This document shows positions 1 through 7,840 of a stretch of DNA of 64,000 bases, piece by piece. The notes under the pieces were generated by a model. That model was not told the origin of the DNA. It did not search any database and saw only the letters and a list, made by a program, of their open reading frames with translations. Source of the stretch: Peribacillus simplex (GTDB lineage: Bacteria; Bacillota; Bacilli; Bacillales; DSM-1321). The stretch is taken from assembly GCF_001542915.1 (NCBI RefSeq), contig NZ_LNNH01000028.1:1-64000 (forward strand), in the 5' to 3' direction. Positions within the stretch are counted from its first letter, which is position 1. Every line of letters starts with the position of its first letter. The position numbers and the translations under genes were made by a program.

Positions 1-148
1 CTGAGTACATATCTTTCACCAAGTCATAAATGAAAGTGAAGTCAATGGCAGCCTCCATTTTACGAACCAAATGGTTCGGTGGCACCAGTTGATCTAAAGT
101 CATCATTTCAAGTTGATCTCGCTGAATAGAATCATGTTTAGAAAGCAT
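1..148 (-). CDS. IS1182-type transposase, N-terminal part, cut by window edge
   Basis: The minus-strand reading frame runs off the left edge after 49 codons. It begins MLSKHDSIQRDQ and continues through LDQLVPPNHLVRK and IDFTFIYDLVKDMYS, the typical start of IS1182-family DDE transposases, where the opening residues precede the catalytic core. The catalytic residues lie outside the window. The start codon at 148 is chosen because GAGGTG lies six bases upstream; an in-frame ATG at 154 would overlap that ribosome site. No frameshift is visible in the part present. Whether the element is intact cannot be judged from here. Confidence 0.8.
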   Translation of the reverse strand, partial: MLSKHDSIQRDQLEMMTLDQLVPPNHLVRKMEAAIDFTFIYDLVKDMYS

Positions 149-232
149 CCTCATCACCTCAAGTTTTAATCCTTCAATTTTAAAACAAAAATGACTCCAG
201 TCAAAAGTGTTCTATCTAAAAGGTAAGACCAA

Positions 233-355
233 GTTGATTGGAGCGGGTGTTCGAGACTCCTGCGGGAAAAGCGCGTCTAGGGGAGACCCCGCAGGCAAAG
301 CCGAGGAGGCTCCCCGACCGCCCGCGGAAAGCGAGTGCCTGGAGTGGAAATCAAC
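233..355. repeat. GC-rich dispersed intergenic repeat of Bacillaceae type
   Basis: A 123-bp block bounded by the inverted ends GTTGATT (233-239) and AATCAAC (349-355). Inside are further self-complementary GC-rich words such as GACTCCTGCGGG, CCCCGCAGG and GAGGAGGCTCC, so the whole element can fold extensively. It is much richer in GC than its flanks. The sequence resembles a repeat I recall from many Bacillus-group intergenic regions, but its identity and copy number here are not computed. Open frames across it on both strands are side effects of composition. Confidence 0.7.
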
Positions 356-380
356 GTCTAAATTGTACAGGCCATAAAAA

Positions 381-412
381 TAGACAAACTCGATTTTCAT
401 CGAGTTTGTCTA
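381..412. repeat. Perfect 14-bp hairpin related to a terminator-like repeat
   Basis: Arms 381-394 and 399-412 are perfect complements around a 4-nt loop. Read on the minus strand, 399-417 contains GTAGACAAACTCGAT preceded by CAGACT, nearly the same as the left arm of the terminator at 4536. It may lie at the end of the neighbouring insertion sequence. Confidence 0.6.
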
Positions 413-420
413 CAGTCTGG

Positions 421-445
421 CAGGGAGCACACTCCCTGTTTTTTT
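421..445 (+). terminator. Rho-independent terminator
   Basis: CAGGGAG and CTCCCTG form a 7-bp stem with a 4-nt loop, followed directly by seven T. No plus-strand gene ends just before it within the window, so it may insulate downstream genes from transcription coming out of the insertion sequence, or belong to it. Confidence 0.75.
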
Positions 446-693
446 GTCCGTTCCAAGATCGTAAGGATCCATCCTTAATGATGAAAAGGTCCGGCACGAA
501 AATTTTTATTAAATATTTTTGAGCTGTATTACATAAAATAAATACAAATCTTCCTATAATAGGTTCTTCACATCACTAAAAGGAAGTTTTGAATAGGTAT
601 TGATCACATTGGAGGCTGATCATCCTTTTACACGTCGAGGGAGCTCTTCCGACGTTTCAGCTAAGAATATTGAGCAGGGAAGGATTGATAGAG

Positions 694-1119
694 GTGACGA
701 CAAACATCAAATGGACAGGTGAATTGGCTTTTACCGGATTCACCCCTTCAGGACATGAAATAAAAATGGATGCTGCTGAAGATGTAGGTGGACAAAATAG
801 CGGAGCGCGGCCAACGGAACTACTATTACAAGCCCTGGCAGGCTGTACAGGAATTGATATAGTCATGATTTTGAAAAAAATGAGATTGGAACCGCTTACT
901 TTCCGAATGGAAATGGAAGGGACGAGGGCGGAGGAACATCCTAAACGCTTTACGCATTATCATATCCACTATTTACTGGAAGGGGAGCTTCCGGAGGATA
1001 AAGTAGTACGCGCCATCCGATTATCGAAGGATACGTACTGTTCTGTGTATCACTCCTTAAATGCAAGCATTGAAGTGAGTTATTCGATCAATGGTGTCAA
1101 AGGGCGGCAAAAAATATAG
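694..1119 (+). CDS. OsmC/Ohr-family peroxide-detoxification-like protein
   Basis: A small cytoplasmic protein of about 141 residues. It opens with TTNIKWTGELAFTG, then has SGHEIKMDA, GARPTELLLQALAGCTGIDIV with the first conserved cysteine of the family, and a later YCSVYHSL segment with the second. In OsmC/Ohr proteins this cysteine pair reduces hydroperoxides; many members, including this subgroup, have no proven substrate. The GTG at 694 is preferred because AGGGAAGG lies about ten bases upstream. A TTG at 670 would add eight residues but has no good ribosome site. The gene stands alone and ends in its own terminator. Confidence 0.85.
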   Translation: MTTNIKWTGELAFTGFTPSGHEIKMDAAEDVGGQNSGARPTELLLQALAGCTGIDIVMILKKMRLEPLTFRMEMEGTRAEEHPKRFTHYHIHYLLEGELPEDKVVRAIRLSKDTYCSVYHSLNASIEVSYSINGVKGRQKI

Positions 1120-1131
1120 TACCTCTCCATG

Positions 1132-1162
1132 GCCCTTGAGTTTCCGTTTCGAGGGCTTTTTA
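1132..1162 (+). terminator. Rho-independent terminator after the OsmC gene
   Basis: GCCCTTG pairs with CGAGGGC (one G-T wobble) and is followed by five T. Confidence 0.8.
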
Positions 1163-1270
1163 ATTGTGAGTTGGAGACATTATTGGATGCAAGTTGATAA
1201 ATTCTTTCGTTTTCCCTTTGAACTTGTTAATATGGAAGTATTGATAAGTCAAATCAGAGGAGTGATGGAT

Positions 1271-1528
1271 ATGAGTGTACATAAGGACATTACGTTACAT
1301 GCCCAAAAGCAAAACGAGCAATTCACTGAATTTTCGCTGTTGGACCAAAAAAGGGAAGAATATATTCAAGAAGCTGTAGAGTTATGTAAGGCCGATATGG
1401 ATTTTTCAACAGATTCAATCAATCAGATCACCATGCAAATCAATGCCCTTGCAAACGAAAGATTTATACCCGCTCGTAAAATGGTTACCACGGAAATGGT
1501 CCGTACATACGTGGGGACATTAGCATAA
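1271..1528 (+). CDS. DUF2533 (YpbS-like) small protein
   Basis: An 85-residue helical cytoplasmic protein that looks like Bacillus YpbS of the DUF2533 family, whose function is not known. Visible family features are the LLDQKREEYIQEAVELC segment, TDSINQITMQIN, and the end TTEMVRTYVG. The ATG at 1271 has GAGGAG eight bases upstream; the in-frame ATG at 1265 is too close to that site. The open frame continues further upstream, but that part shows no family similarity. It is monocistronic, with terminators before and after it. The family assignment is from memory of the pattern and not a search. Confidence 0.75.
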   Translation: MSVHKDITLHAQKQNEQFTEFSLLDQKREEYIQEAVELCKADMDFSTDSINQITMQINALANERFIPARKMVTTEMVRTYVGTLA

Positions 1529-1577
1529 ACGACAGCCTTCAGGTGCAACATTGACTTGAAAAATGGCTGAAGACAGT

Positions 1578-1605
1578 ACACTCATGATAAATGGGTGTTT
1601 TTTAT
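1578..1605 (+). terminator. Rho-independent terminator after the DUF2533 gene
   Basis: ACACTCA pairs with TGGGTGT (one wobble) and is followed by six T. It also separates this gene from the convergent ykuK-like gene. Confidence 0.8.
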
Positions 1606-1651
1606 TTCTGAACTAGTTCGATAATGGATTCAATATGGATCGCAATCATTT

Positions 1652-2194
1652 TTACTCTTGCTTTGTATATCGGTTGGCATAGCTTGAGGCAACGAACGCA
1701 TTAGGTTTTATTTTCGGTTCCACTCCCATGGATTCCATCCTAGCGATCATTTCATTTACGAACTCACTTGTTTTGTTCCGTTTTCCAATGCCAATATCAA
1801 TGTGGCCCTCCATAGTAAAGGTGGCTCCTTGATAGACGGCAGGGAGAACAATGTCGATTAACTGATTTTTTCTTTCTTCCGTAAATAGGGAAACGATTTC
1901 CTCCGTTAATGACAATTCATAGGAAATGCGTTCATGTAAATGCGTCATCCTTCGAGGAACCATCACTTTCCTGATACAACCCCAAACCCCATTCCCTACC
2001 TGCCGAATCACGATGCCGGTGATGAAAACTGTATGTTGTTTATGTACCTGGGAATCGGTGCCGACCATTAATTGATAGTTACCGGCTGGATTTACATTCA
2101 TGAACTCCACAATATGGTTGAAGACGACTTCAAATGACATGTTTTTTTCCTGGATATTTTGAAACGGGATTTTATATATTGGAGATTGTCTCAT
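1652..2194 (-). CDS. ykuK: YkuK-like RNase H-fold protein (DUF458)
   Basis: A protein of about 180 residues matching the YkuK/DUF458 family, predicted to have a ribonuclease H-like fold but with no established activity. Signature segments are NMSFEVVFNHIVEF, the acidic LMVGTDSQVHKQHTVFITGI strand that would carry an RNase H-type Asp, HLHERISYELSLT, and DIGIGKRNKTSEFVNEM near the end. The ATG at 2194 is chosen because related proteins start shortly before the NMSFE segment; the open frame reaches up to 2263 without similarity there. The ribosome site is weak. The gene is convergent with DUF2533 and divergent from the beta-amylase gene. Confidence 0.82.
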   Translation of the reverse strand: MRQSPIYKIPFQNIQEKNMSFEVVFNHIVEFMNVNPAGNYQLMVGTDSQVHKQHTVFITGIVIRQVGNGVWGCIRKVMVPRRMTHLHERISYELSLTEEIVSLFTEERKNQLIDIVLPAVYQGATFTMEGHIDIGIGKRNKTSEFVNEMIARMESMGVEPKIKPNAFVASSYANRYTKQE

Positions 2195-2324
2195 AAAGCA
2201 GCACCCAACCCTTTCTCCGCCATTAATCTGGAATGTTCCATTTACCCGTGCACCCCATAACACATCATATGAATGAGGGACTTGTTTCGTGCTGGGATAA
2301 TTCCCCCATAAAACGGAAAATCGA

Positions 2325-2353
2325 TTGATATATTTTACCAGTTAAAATATACT
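2325..2353 (+). promoter_or_regulatory. Sigma-A promoter with embedded palindromic operator for beta-amylase
   Basis: TTGATA (2325-2330) and TATACT (2348-2353) are separated by exactly 17 bp. A perfect inverted repeat with 9-bp arms TATATTTTA (2329-2337) and TAAAATATA (2343-2351) fills the spacer and overlaps both boxes, an arrangement expected for a repressor site. The transcript would start about 80 bases before the beta-amylase start. The operator role is inferred; the arms are AT-only and could be partly chance. Confidence 0.6.
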
Positions 2354-2439
2354 TTTGGTACGAGATGCTCTTTGGTATGGGCCTGACCATTTCTTTATAG
2401 CTGTTGAATCCATTATAGATGAGGGAGGGATGATTTGTT

Positions 2440-4053
2440 TTGGAAAAATTGTCTTTAGGCGTGTTTAATTTTATGATTTACGTTCCTTTATCAAGTGATT
2501 CAGTTGGAATTGCAGAGGTAAAACCGGATTACAGGTTATATGTCATGGCTCCATTAGGTGAAATAACGGATTGGGACGCATTTAAAGCCAAGTTAATGCA
2601 GTTGAAGGAAAATGGCGTATATGCCATAACGACAGATATTTGGTGGGGATTGGTCGAGAGCAAAAAGGATAACCAGTTTGATTGGTCTTATTATAAAAGG
2701 TATGGCGCGGCAGTGGAATCCTCCGGTTTAAAATGGGTGCCCATCTTATCCACACATCAATGTGGCGGGAATGTGGGTGATGAATGCAGCTATCCCATCC
2801 CAAGCTGGCTCTGGAATAAAGACTCTGCCGAAAACATGTCATTCAAGAGCGAAAGCGGTTATTGGAATAAAGAAGTGCTAGCCCCTTGGTGGGAAGGGAC
2901 CGCAACGCAATACGATGAATTGTACTGCTCCTTTGCAAAGAATTTCGCAGATAAAAAAGATTTGATTGCAAAAATATATTTAAGTGCAGGACCAGCTGGC
3001 GAACTAAGATATCCCTCCTACCAGAATGCAGATGGTTGGGACTTTTCAGAAAGAGGGAAGCTTCAAGCTTATACAGAAGGTGCGAAAAGGGATTTCAGGC
3101 TTTCGATGCAATCAAAATATATATCGATAAAAAAACTCAATGCAGCTTGGGGAAAAAGATATAAGAACTGGGATGAGATTCAGCCTCCAGGTAACGGGGA
3201 TTCATTTTTCATGAAAGGCGGTGAAATCGACACCGTCTTTGGAAAAGATTTTATGCAGTGGTATCAGGGTTCTCTGGAAAAACATCTTTCAAGAATCTCG
3301 AAATTGGCCCATAAACATTTTGATGAAGTCTTCGATGTTCCCATTGGTGCTAAAATCTCAGGTGTCCATTGGAAAATGAATGATCCGATCATGCCGCATT
3401 CAGCAGAGTATAGTGCCGGGTACTATAACTATTCCCAACTTCTTGATCAATTCAAGGAATCAAAAATGGCCCTTACCTTTACATGCTTGGAGATGGGGGA
3501 CACCGACGCGCAAACGGCACCATACTATAGCTCACCAAAGACGTTGGTTGCCCAAATTGCCACATTGGCCAAAGAAAAGGGTATTTCGCTAAATGGCGAA
3601 AACGCGCTGCCCATCAGCAATGAAGGCGGATTTGATAATGTAGCGGAAATGGTTTACAACTTCGGTTTTGACGGTTTCACTTTCCTGAGGATGTCCTATT
3701 TATTCGATGACACAGGACAACCAACAGCTGAGTTACCAATGCTGGCGAATAAATTGCCAAGCAAATCGATTCCGGTTACATTCACGGTTGAAAATGTCCC
3801 TGCCGCACATGGTGTATACTTAATTGGTGACCGGGGAGAAATCGGCAGGTGGAATCCAGTCGATTATGAATACAAGCTCACTCAACGTGAAAAGGGCAGC
3901 TGGAGCGGAACTTTCCGTTTAGCGGCGGATCGATATTATCAATTCAAGTTCGTCATGAAAGATGAAAATGGTAAGATTACTTGGCAACAAGGTCCGAATG
4001 AAAGTCTTACAACCCCAGCCACCGGCAAAGGAGCTTATACATTCTTCTGGTAA
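2440..4053 (+). CDS. GH14 beta-amylase with C-terminal starch-binding domain
   Basis: Releases beta-maltose from the non-reducing ends of starch. Residues 30-440 form the GH14 barrel: YAITTDIWWG near 61, STHQCGGNVGDEC near 104, the catalytic acid Glu188 in AGELRYPS, GAKISGVHW near 303, and the catalytic base Glu387 in LNGENAL. The last 100 residues are a CBM20-type starch-binding domain (VTFTVENVPA, GVYLIGDRGEIGRW). The start is TTG at 2440 behind GAGGGAGGGATG. The N-terminus is odd: only about 27 residues precede the catalytic domain, with no basic n-region and a broken hydrophobic stretch, so a normal signal peptide is not obvious although the enzyme is usually secreted. It is monocistronic, under the promoter at 2325. 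Confidence 0.93.
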   Translation: MEKLSLGVFNFMIYVPLSSDSVGIAEVKPDYRLYVMAPLGEITDWDAFKAKLMQLKENGVYAITTDIWWGLVESKKDNQFDWSYYKRYGAAVESSGLKWVPILSTHQCGGNVGDECSYPIPSWLWNKDSAENMSFKSESGYWNKEVLAPWWEGTATQYDELYCSFAKNFADKKDLIAKIYLSAGPAGELRYPSYQNADGWDFSERGKLQAYTEGAKRDFRLSMQSKYISIKKLNAAWGKRYKNWDEIQPPGNGDSFFMKGGEIDTVFGKDFMQWYQGSLEKHLSRISKLAHKHFDEVFDVPIGAKISGVHWKMNDPIMPHSAEYSAGYYNYSQLLDQFKESKMALTFTCLEMGDTDAQTAPYYSSPKTLVAQIATLAKEKGISLNGENALPISNEGGFDNVAEMVYNFGFDGFTFLRMSYLFDDTGQPTAELPMLANKLPSKSIPVTFTVENVPAAHGVYLIGDRGEIGRWNPVDYEYKLTQREKGSWSGTFRLAADRYYQFKFVMKDENGKITWQQGPNESLTTPATGKGAYTFFW

Positions 4054-4167
4054 GTCGTATGCCTGCAGAGGGGGACGTAATCTAAATGTAATCGTTTGTC
4101 ATTGGAATGCTCTTGATGTTAGGCGTTTCTCCATATACACTTTAAATACGATTGAGGAGTGGATAAT

Positions 4168-4488
4168 TTGAAAGAAATAACGATGGATCAATTAATATTT
4201 AAAGAGCATTTATCGATGATCGAACAATTTTCATTGAAGGATTTTATGTTTAAGTGGCTCGGCAGCCCAGATGAAGGATTGGATCACTTACTGCCGCTTA
4301 CGTACACATTCCAAGACTTTGCAAAAATGGAAACGACAGCGGAAACCAATCTAAACATCAACGGCGATGAAACGTTCAAATATGTCACCATTACCAAAGA
4401 TAATCAAATAGTTATGGGCGGCTTATGCAGAAACCAAGAATTGACCTTTCGGATTTTGTCCCTGGATGAACGTTTAGGGAGCTGCTAA
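4168..4488 (+). CDS. Hypothetical protein, 106 residues
   Basis: I do not recognise this protein. It is acidic and soluble, with no signal peptide or membrane segment, and contains SLKDFMFKWLGSPDEGLDHLLPLTYTF followed by a strand-rich half (FKYVTITKDNQIVMGG, LTFRILSL) that could be a small alpha/beta domain. The start is taken as TTG at 4168, eight bases after GAGGAG; the GTG at 4159 would overlap that ribosome site. It follows the beta-amylase gene by about 115 bases with no terminator between, so co-transcription is possible. Its own terminator follows at 4536. Confidence 0.6.
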   Translation: MKEITMDQLIFKEHLSMIEQFSLKDFMFKWLGSPDEGLDHLLPLTYTFQDFAKMETTAETNLNINGDETFKYVTITKDNQIVMGGLCRNQELTFRILSLDERLGSC

Positions 4489-4535
4489 AGAGCTGTTCGT
4501 GAATAAATAATATAAGGCAATGCTTTAATTGCCTC

Positions 4536-4590
4536 AGACCGTAGACAAACTCGATAATGATGGAGATTGTCAACGGTCTTTTTGGTTTTT
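4536..4590 (+). terminator. Terminator carrying the AGACCGTAGACAAAC repeat
   Basis: AGACCGTAGACAA (4536 on) pairs with TTGTCAACGGTCT (ending 4579) with one mismatch, followed by a T-rich tract. The left arm is shared with the hairpin at 381-417 and is similar to the terminator at 24675. Confidence 0.75.
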
Positions 4591-5066
4591 ATAGGAACTG
4601 TTGGAAATTCAGCTAAAGAAGATTATGTAAAGATATTGGGGCTAATATGGTTTGCGCCTATGATACATTGGGGGAAATAGGATTAAAGGAAACGAATTAC
4701 TTGGGCTGGCGTTGTATGGGACACGTGTTCATGTGGGCAATAGTAGTGGGCAAGCTGGCACGTTTAAAACAAGCGAAGGCGATACTAATTGTAGAAACAT
4801 TAAAGGTTAGCTTGGGGGCGACGAGAAAACATGATCCAGAGCGATTAGCATCTGTCGCTGAAAAAATGGACACGACCTATTGCTAAGGTCTTCAATTTAT
4901 GTGGTGCGGCTCTTGCTCACAAATTAGTCGTAATTAGGAAGGTAATGTGTTAATCAAAGTTTAAAAATAAAAGAATATTTACAAAATAAATCCAAATATG
5001 GAATTGCCCTAGTGTATGATAAGGGTTGAAGCAAATTAATTAAAATGCTTGAAAGGGGATAGGGAA
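4591..5066 (+). other. Gene-poor gap with a doubtful 79-codon frame
   Basis: An open frame at 4647-4886 has no ribosome site and a protein with no recognisable family. It is rich in short hydrophobic runs between charged ones, as in decayed sequence. It may be the eroded end of a former gene. Just before 5067 an AAAGGGGAT ribosome site serves the DinB gene. Confidence 0.4.
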
Positions 5067-5528
5067 ATGGGAAGGAAGTTGGCTGAATCGCTAAAAACGC
5101 TTTTGAATGAAACGTTTGAGGGACCGGGAAACGGAGGAAGCTATTATACTGATTCAAAACCGAATACAGGCATTTTTGGCACTCTTGAAGGGCTGAACGC
5201 GGAAGATGCATCTCTTTCCATTCACGGATCGACAATAGCCGCTCACGCTGACCACACCCGTTATTACTTATGGGTGGTCCGGACGATGATCAGTGGTGTG
5301 GAATTTGAAAAGGATTGGGATGCCAGCTGGACCATTTCTCAAGTCGATGAGACAAAATGGGCCGAAATCAAGGAAGGCCTACAGTCTGAATACCACTCAC
5401 TTTTAGCCAAAATCGATACAATCGATTTGGAGGAATGGCTGACGAATGTAAATGCGATCATCGCTCATTCCGCTTATCATCTTGGAGCCTTAAGACAAAT
5501 GATAAAAGAACTCGAAAGTGAAAAATAA
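5067..5528 (+). CDS. DinB-like four-helix protein
   Basis: A 153-residue cytoplasmic protein of the DinB/YfiT-like superfamily, four-helix bundles that hold a divalent metal with three histidines. Candidate metal ligands are His in TIAAHADHTRYYLW and the pair in IIAHSAYHLGALRQM near the end. Many family members are thiol-dependent transferases, while others are damage-inducible proteins of unknown role; the substrate cannot be told from sequence. The ATG at 5067 lies seven bases after AAAGGGGAT; an upstream TTG at 5049 overlaps that site. It is a single gene with a strong terminator. A second, unrelated-looking DinB gene lies at 60611. Confidence 0.8.
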   Translation: MGRKLAESLKTLLNETFEGPGNGGSYYTDSKPNTGIFGTLEGLNAEDASLSIHGSTIAAHADHTRYYLWVVRTMISGVEFEKDWDASWTISQVDETKWAEIKEGLQSEYHSLLAKIDTIDLEEWLTNVNAIIAHSAYHLGALRQMIKELESEK

Positions 5529-5550
5529 AGATTAAAAGTGAATTTAACTG

Positions 5551-5582
5551 AAACCCAGCAATAAATGCTGGGTTTCTATTTA
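5551..5582 (+). terminator. Rho-independent terminator after the DinB gene
   Basis: AAACCCAGCA and TGCTGGGTTT form a perfect 10-bp stem with a 5-nt loop, followed by a T-rich stretch. Confidence 0.85.
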
Positions 5583-5779
5583 TTGCTTTTTCCTGAAGGG
5601 GGATTCGTAGACGGGAAAGGTAAAGCAAACGGCAGTCCATTGGCAGACGAATATGCCTTGTGAATTCTTGCTGAAATGTGTCAGGTTATCTCGGAATCTA
5701 AGACTTTATAAAAGGGTTCAAGTCGTAATTGGAGAAATAGTAAGTATCATGACGTTTTTGGGCAGAGAATGATGTCTGC

Positions 5780-7840
5780 ATGAAGATCGAAGGAATAGGA
5801 GGGTTTTTAATTAAAAAGAAGCTTTTGGCATTTTTATGTATAGTTTGTTATGCATTCATTTGGGAAGCATCAGGGACTTACAATGTTTTTGCTGAACAAA
5901 AAACCTATATCATTGCGGTAGAGAGTGCTCTTCCCCCATTTTCATTCAAAAATGAAGCCAATGAACCAAGTGGCATCAATATTGATCTGATGGAGAAAAT
6001 AGCGAAAAATAACGGCACTGTTTTCGAATATCTTCCAATGGAAATGCAAGAAGCGGAAAAACGGTTAATGAACGGTTCCGTCGATGCCATCGTCGGGAGT
6101 ACCTATAGTATCGAAAAAGATAATCAGCTAGATTTCACCCAGCCTTATTTTACCATGTCCCAATCAATCATCATCCCAAGCAATAGGAAAAAGGATATCC
6201 ATACGTTAACGGACTTACGCGATGCCCATGTTGTCCTTGACCCCACAACACCTGTAATCAGCACTTTTCTCAATATGAGGAATACAAACTTAACGACTGT
6301 TTCGAATCAATACTCCGGAATGTTAACGTTAATGAATGACCGAGCAGATGCTTTCATAGGCAACAAATGGACGGCGGAATATTATTTAAAAAAACTCCGC
6401 CAGGGGGAAAACTACATCATTCTTGATGAGGTCATTGAACCTGCGGATTATACGATTGCTGTTAAGCAAGGAAATCAAACGCTTCTATTCATGATGGACA
6501 ATGCCCTCACTGAACTTAAAGCCAATCGTCAATTAAATGGGATCATCGATAAATGGCTCATGCCGCAATCCGATCAAAAAATCGCCAGACTGGAGCAATT
6601 CATTTTCTGGCTGACCATGATTTTAACCGCCGGAGCCATTATTCTTTTCATTATTTACATATGGAATCAAAAGCTAAAAAAATCCGTCCTTGCCCAGACT
6701 CGGACATTGCACCTATTGAATGAGGATTTAGAGAAACAACGGCAAAAACTGGACAATAGTAAAGCTTTCAAAGAACAAATCTTAAACAACATCAATACAG
6801 GCATCATCACCTTCGATCACGATTTCCTGATTACAAGCTGCAATGAAAAAGCATCAGAGATCCTGAACATTTCCAAGGAAATGATTCTGAATATTCCAAA
6901 TCATACTCAGCTATTGAAGATGTTCGAAGCTACCCATCCAGAACAAAGAGAAAAAGTGGGCACAGGTTCCTTTCGGATCCGGGTTTTGCATGGACGGCAT
7001 GAACAGAAGGAGATTTCCTATTCGATGCATAAGATGTACAGTACGGAAAAGATACATACCGGGTACTTACTGTCCATGAATGATGAAACGGAGAAGAAAA
7101 CGTTGGAGAAAAAATTGGTCACACAGGAAAAGCTGCACGCACTTGGTCAACTGGTTGCCGGGGTTGCCCATGAAATTAGAAACCCGTTAACATCGATAAA
7201 AACATTCATTGATTTACTTCCAAGCAAATACGATAAGCCTCAATTCCGGCAAGTTCTAATGGAGCACTTGCCCACTGAAGTCAACCGTCTCAATGCAATC
7301 GTTACCGATTTAATTGAATATGCACGTCCACGACCGCCGAATATAACGAATTGCCCTGCTCATGAACTTATTTCATTACTTGCTTTCCATAAGGTGACAA
7401 TGGCAAAAAAGCAAATACATTTTGAACAGGCAATAGATGAGGACCTTATCTTTTATATAGATTTACAGCAGATTCACCAAGTTATCCTTAATCTGGTATT
7501 GAATTCGATTCAGGCTGTGGAGGAAAGAGAGGTAAAAACGATTACCATTTCCATTGATAGAGAAAACGAGAAAACCGGGCGGATTACCATATCGGATTCA
7601 GGCATTGGCATCAAACAGGATGAGCAGAACCACATTTTTGAACCTTTTTACACAAATAAAGATAAGGGAGTCGGCTTGGGCCTAACGTTATCGTATAGGC
7701 TAATCAAAGAAAACAATGGAGATATCCAAGTTAAAAGCCATCCTGATTGTGGAACGACATTCATCATTTTGCTGCCTTTATATACGAATGAACTCAAGAA
7801 GGAGGAGAAATCTGATGTTACATGTATTAGTGATCGATGA
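5780..7840 (+). CDS. Sensor histidine kinase with periplasmic-binding-type sensor domain
   Basis: Membrane kinase of about 680 residues. Order: signal/anchor segment (KKKLLAFLCIVCYAFIW), an extracytoplasmic SBP_bac_3-type ligand domain (about 41-262; TYIIAVESALPPFSF, PSGINIDLMEKIA), one membrane segment (about 273-296), a PAS-like region (335-435), and a transmitter with phospho-acceptor His464 in GVAHEIRNPLTS. The ATPase shows NSIQAVEE, DSGIGI and GVGLGLTLSY. The ligand domain suggests it senses a small amino- or carboxylate-type solute directly. The gene overlaps the response-regulator gene by 26 bases. The ATG at 5780 has no ribosome site, while AGGAGGG at 5797-5803 sits six bases before an in-frame ATT at 5810, which may be the true start and would give MKKKLLAFL. 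Confidence 0.93.
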   Translation: MKIEGIGGFLIKKKLLAFLCIVCYAFIWEASGTYNVFAEQKTYIIAVESALPPFSFKNEANEPSGINIDLMEKIAKNNGTVFEYLPMEMQEAEKRLMNGSVDAIVGSTYSIEKDNQLDFTQPYFTMSQSIIIPSNRKKDIHTLTDLRDAHVVLDPTTPVISTFLNMRNTNLTTVSNQYSGMLTLMNDRADAFIGNKWTAEYYLKKLRQGENYIILDEVIEPADYTIAVKQGNQTLLFMMDNALTELKANRQLNGIIDKWLMPQSDQKIARLEQFIFWLTMILTAGAIILFIIYIWNQKLKKSVLAQTRTLHLLNEDLEKQRQKLDNSKAFKEQILNNINTGIITFDHDFLITSCNEKASEILNISKEMILNIPNHTQLLKMFEATHPEQREKVGTGSFRIRVLHGRHEQKEISYSMHKMYSTEKIHTGYLLSMNDETEKKTLEKKLVTQEKLHALGQLVAGVAHEIRNPLTSIKTFIDLLPSKYDKPQFRQVLMEHLPTEVNRLNAIVTDLIEYARPRPPNITNCPAHELISLLAFHKVTMAKKQIHFEQAIDEDLIFYIDLQQIHQVILNLVLNSIQAVEEREVKTITISIDRENEKTGRITISDSGIGIKQDEQNHIFEPFYTNKDKGVGLGLTLSYRLIKENNGDIQVKSHPDCGTTFIILLPLYTNELKKEEKSDVTCISDR

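Noticed and set aside
212-522. Overlapping open frames on both strands (62 and 94 codons)
   Set aside because: They run through the GC-rich repeat and hairpins, have no ribosome sites and give low-complexity basic peptides.
4647-4886. 79-codon frame as a gene
   Set aside because: No ribosome site at its ATG, no family resemblance, and a frameshifted alternative reading looks equally protein-like, so at most a remnant.
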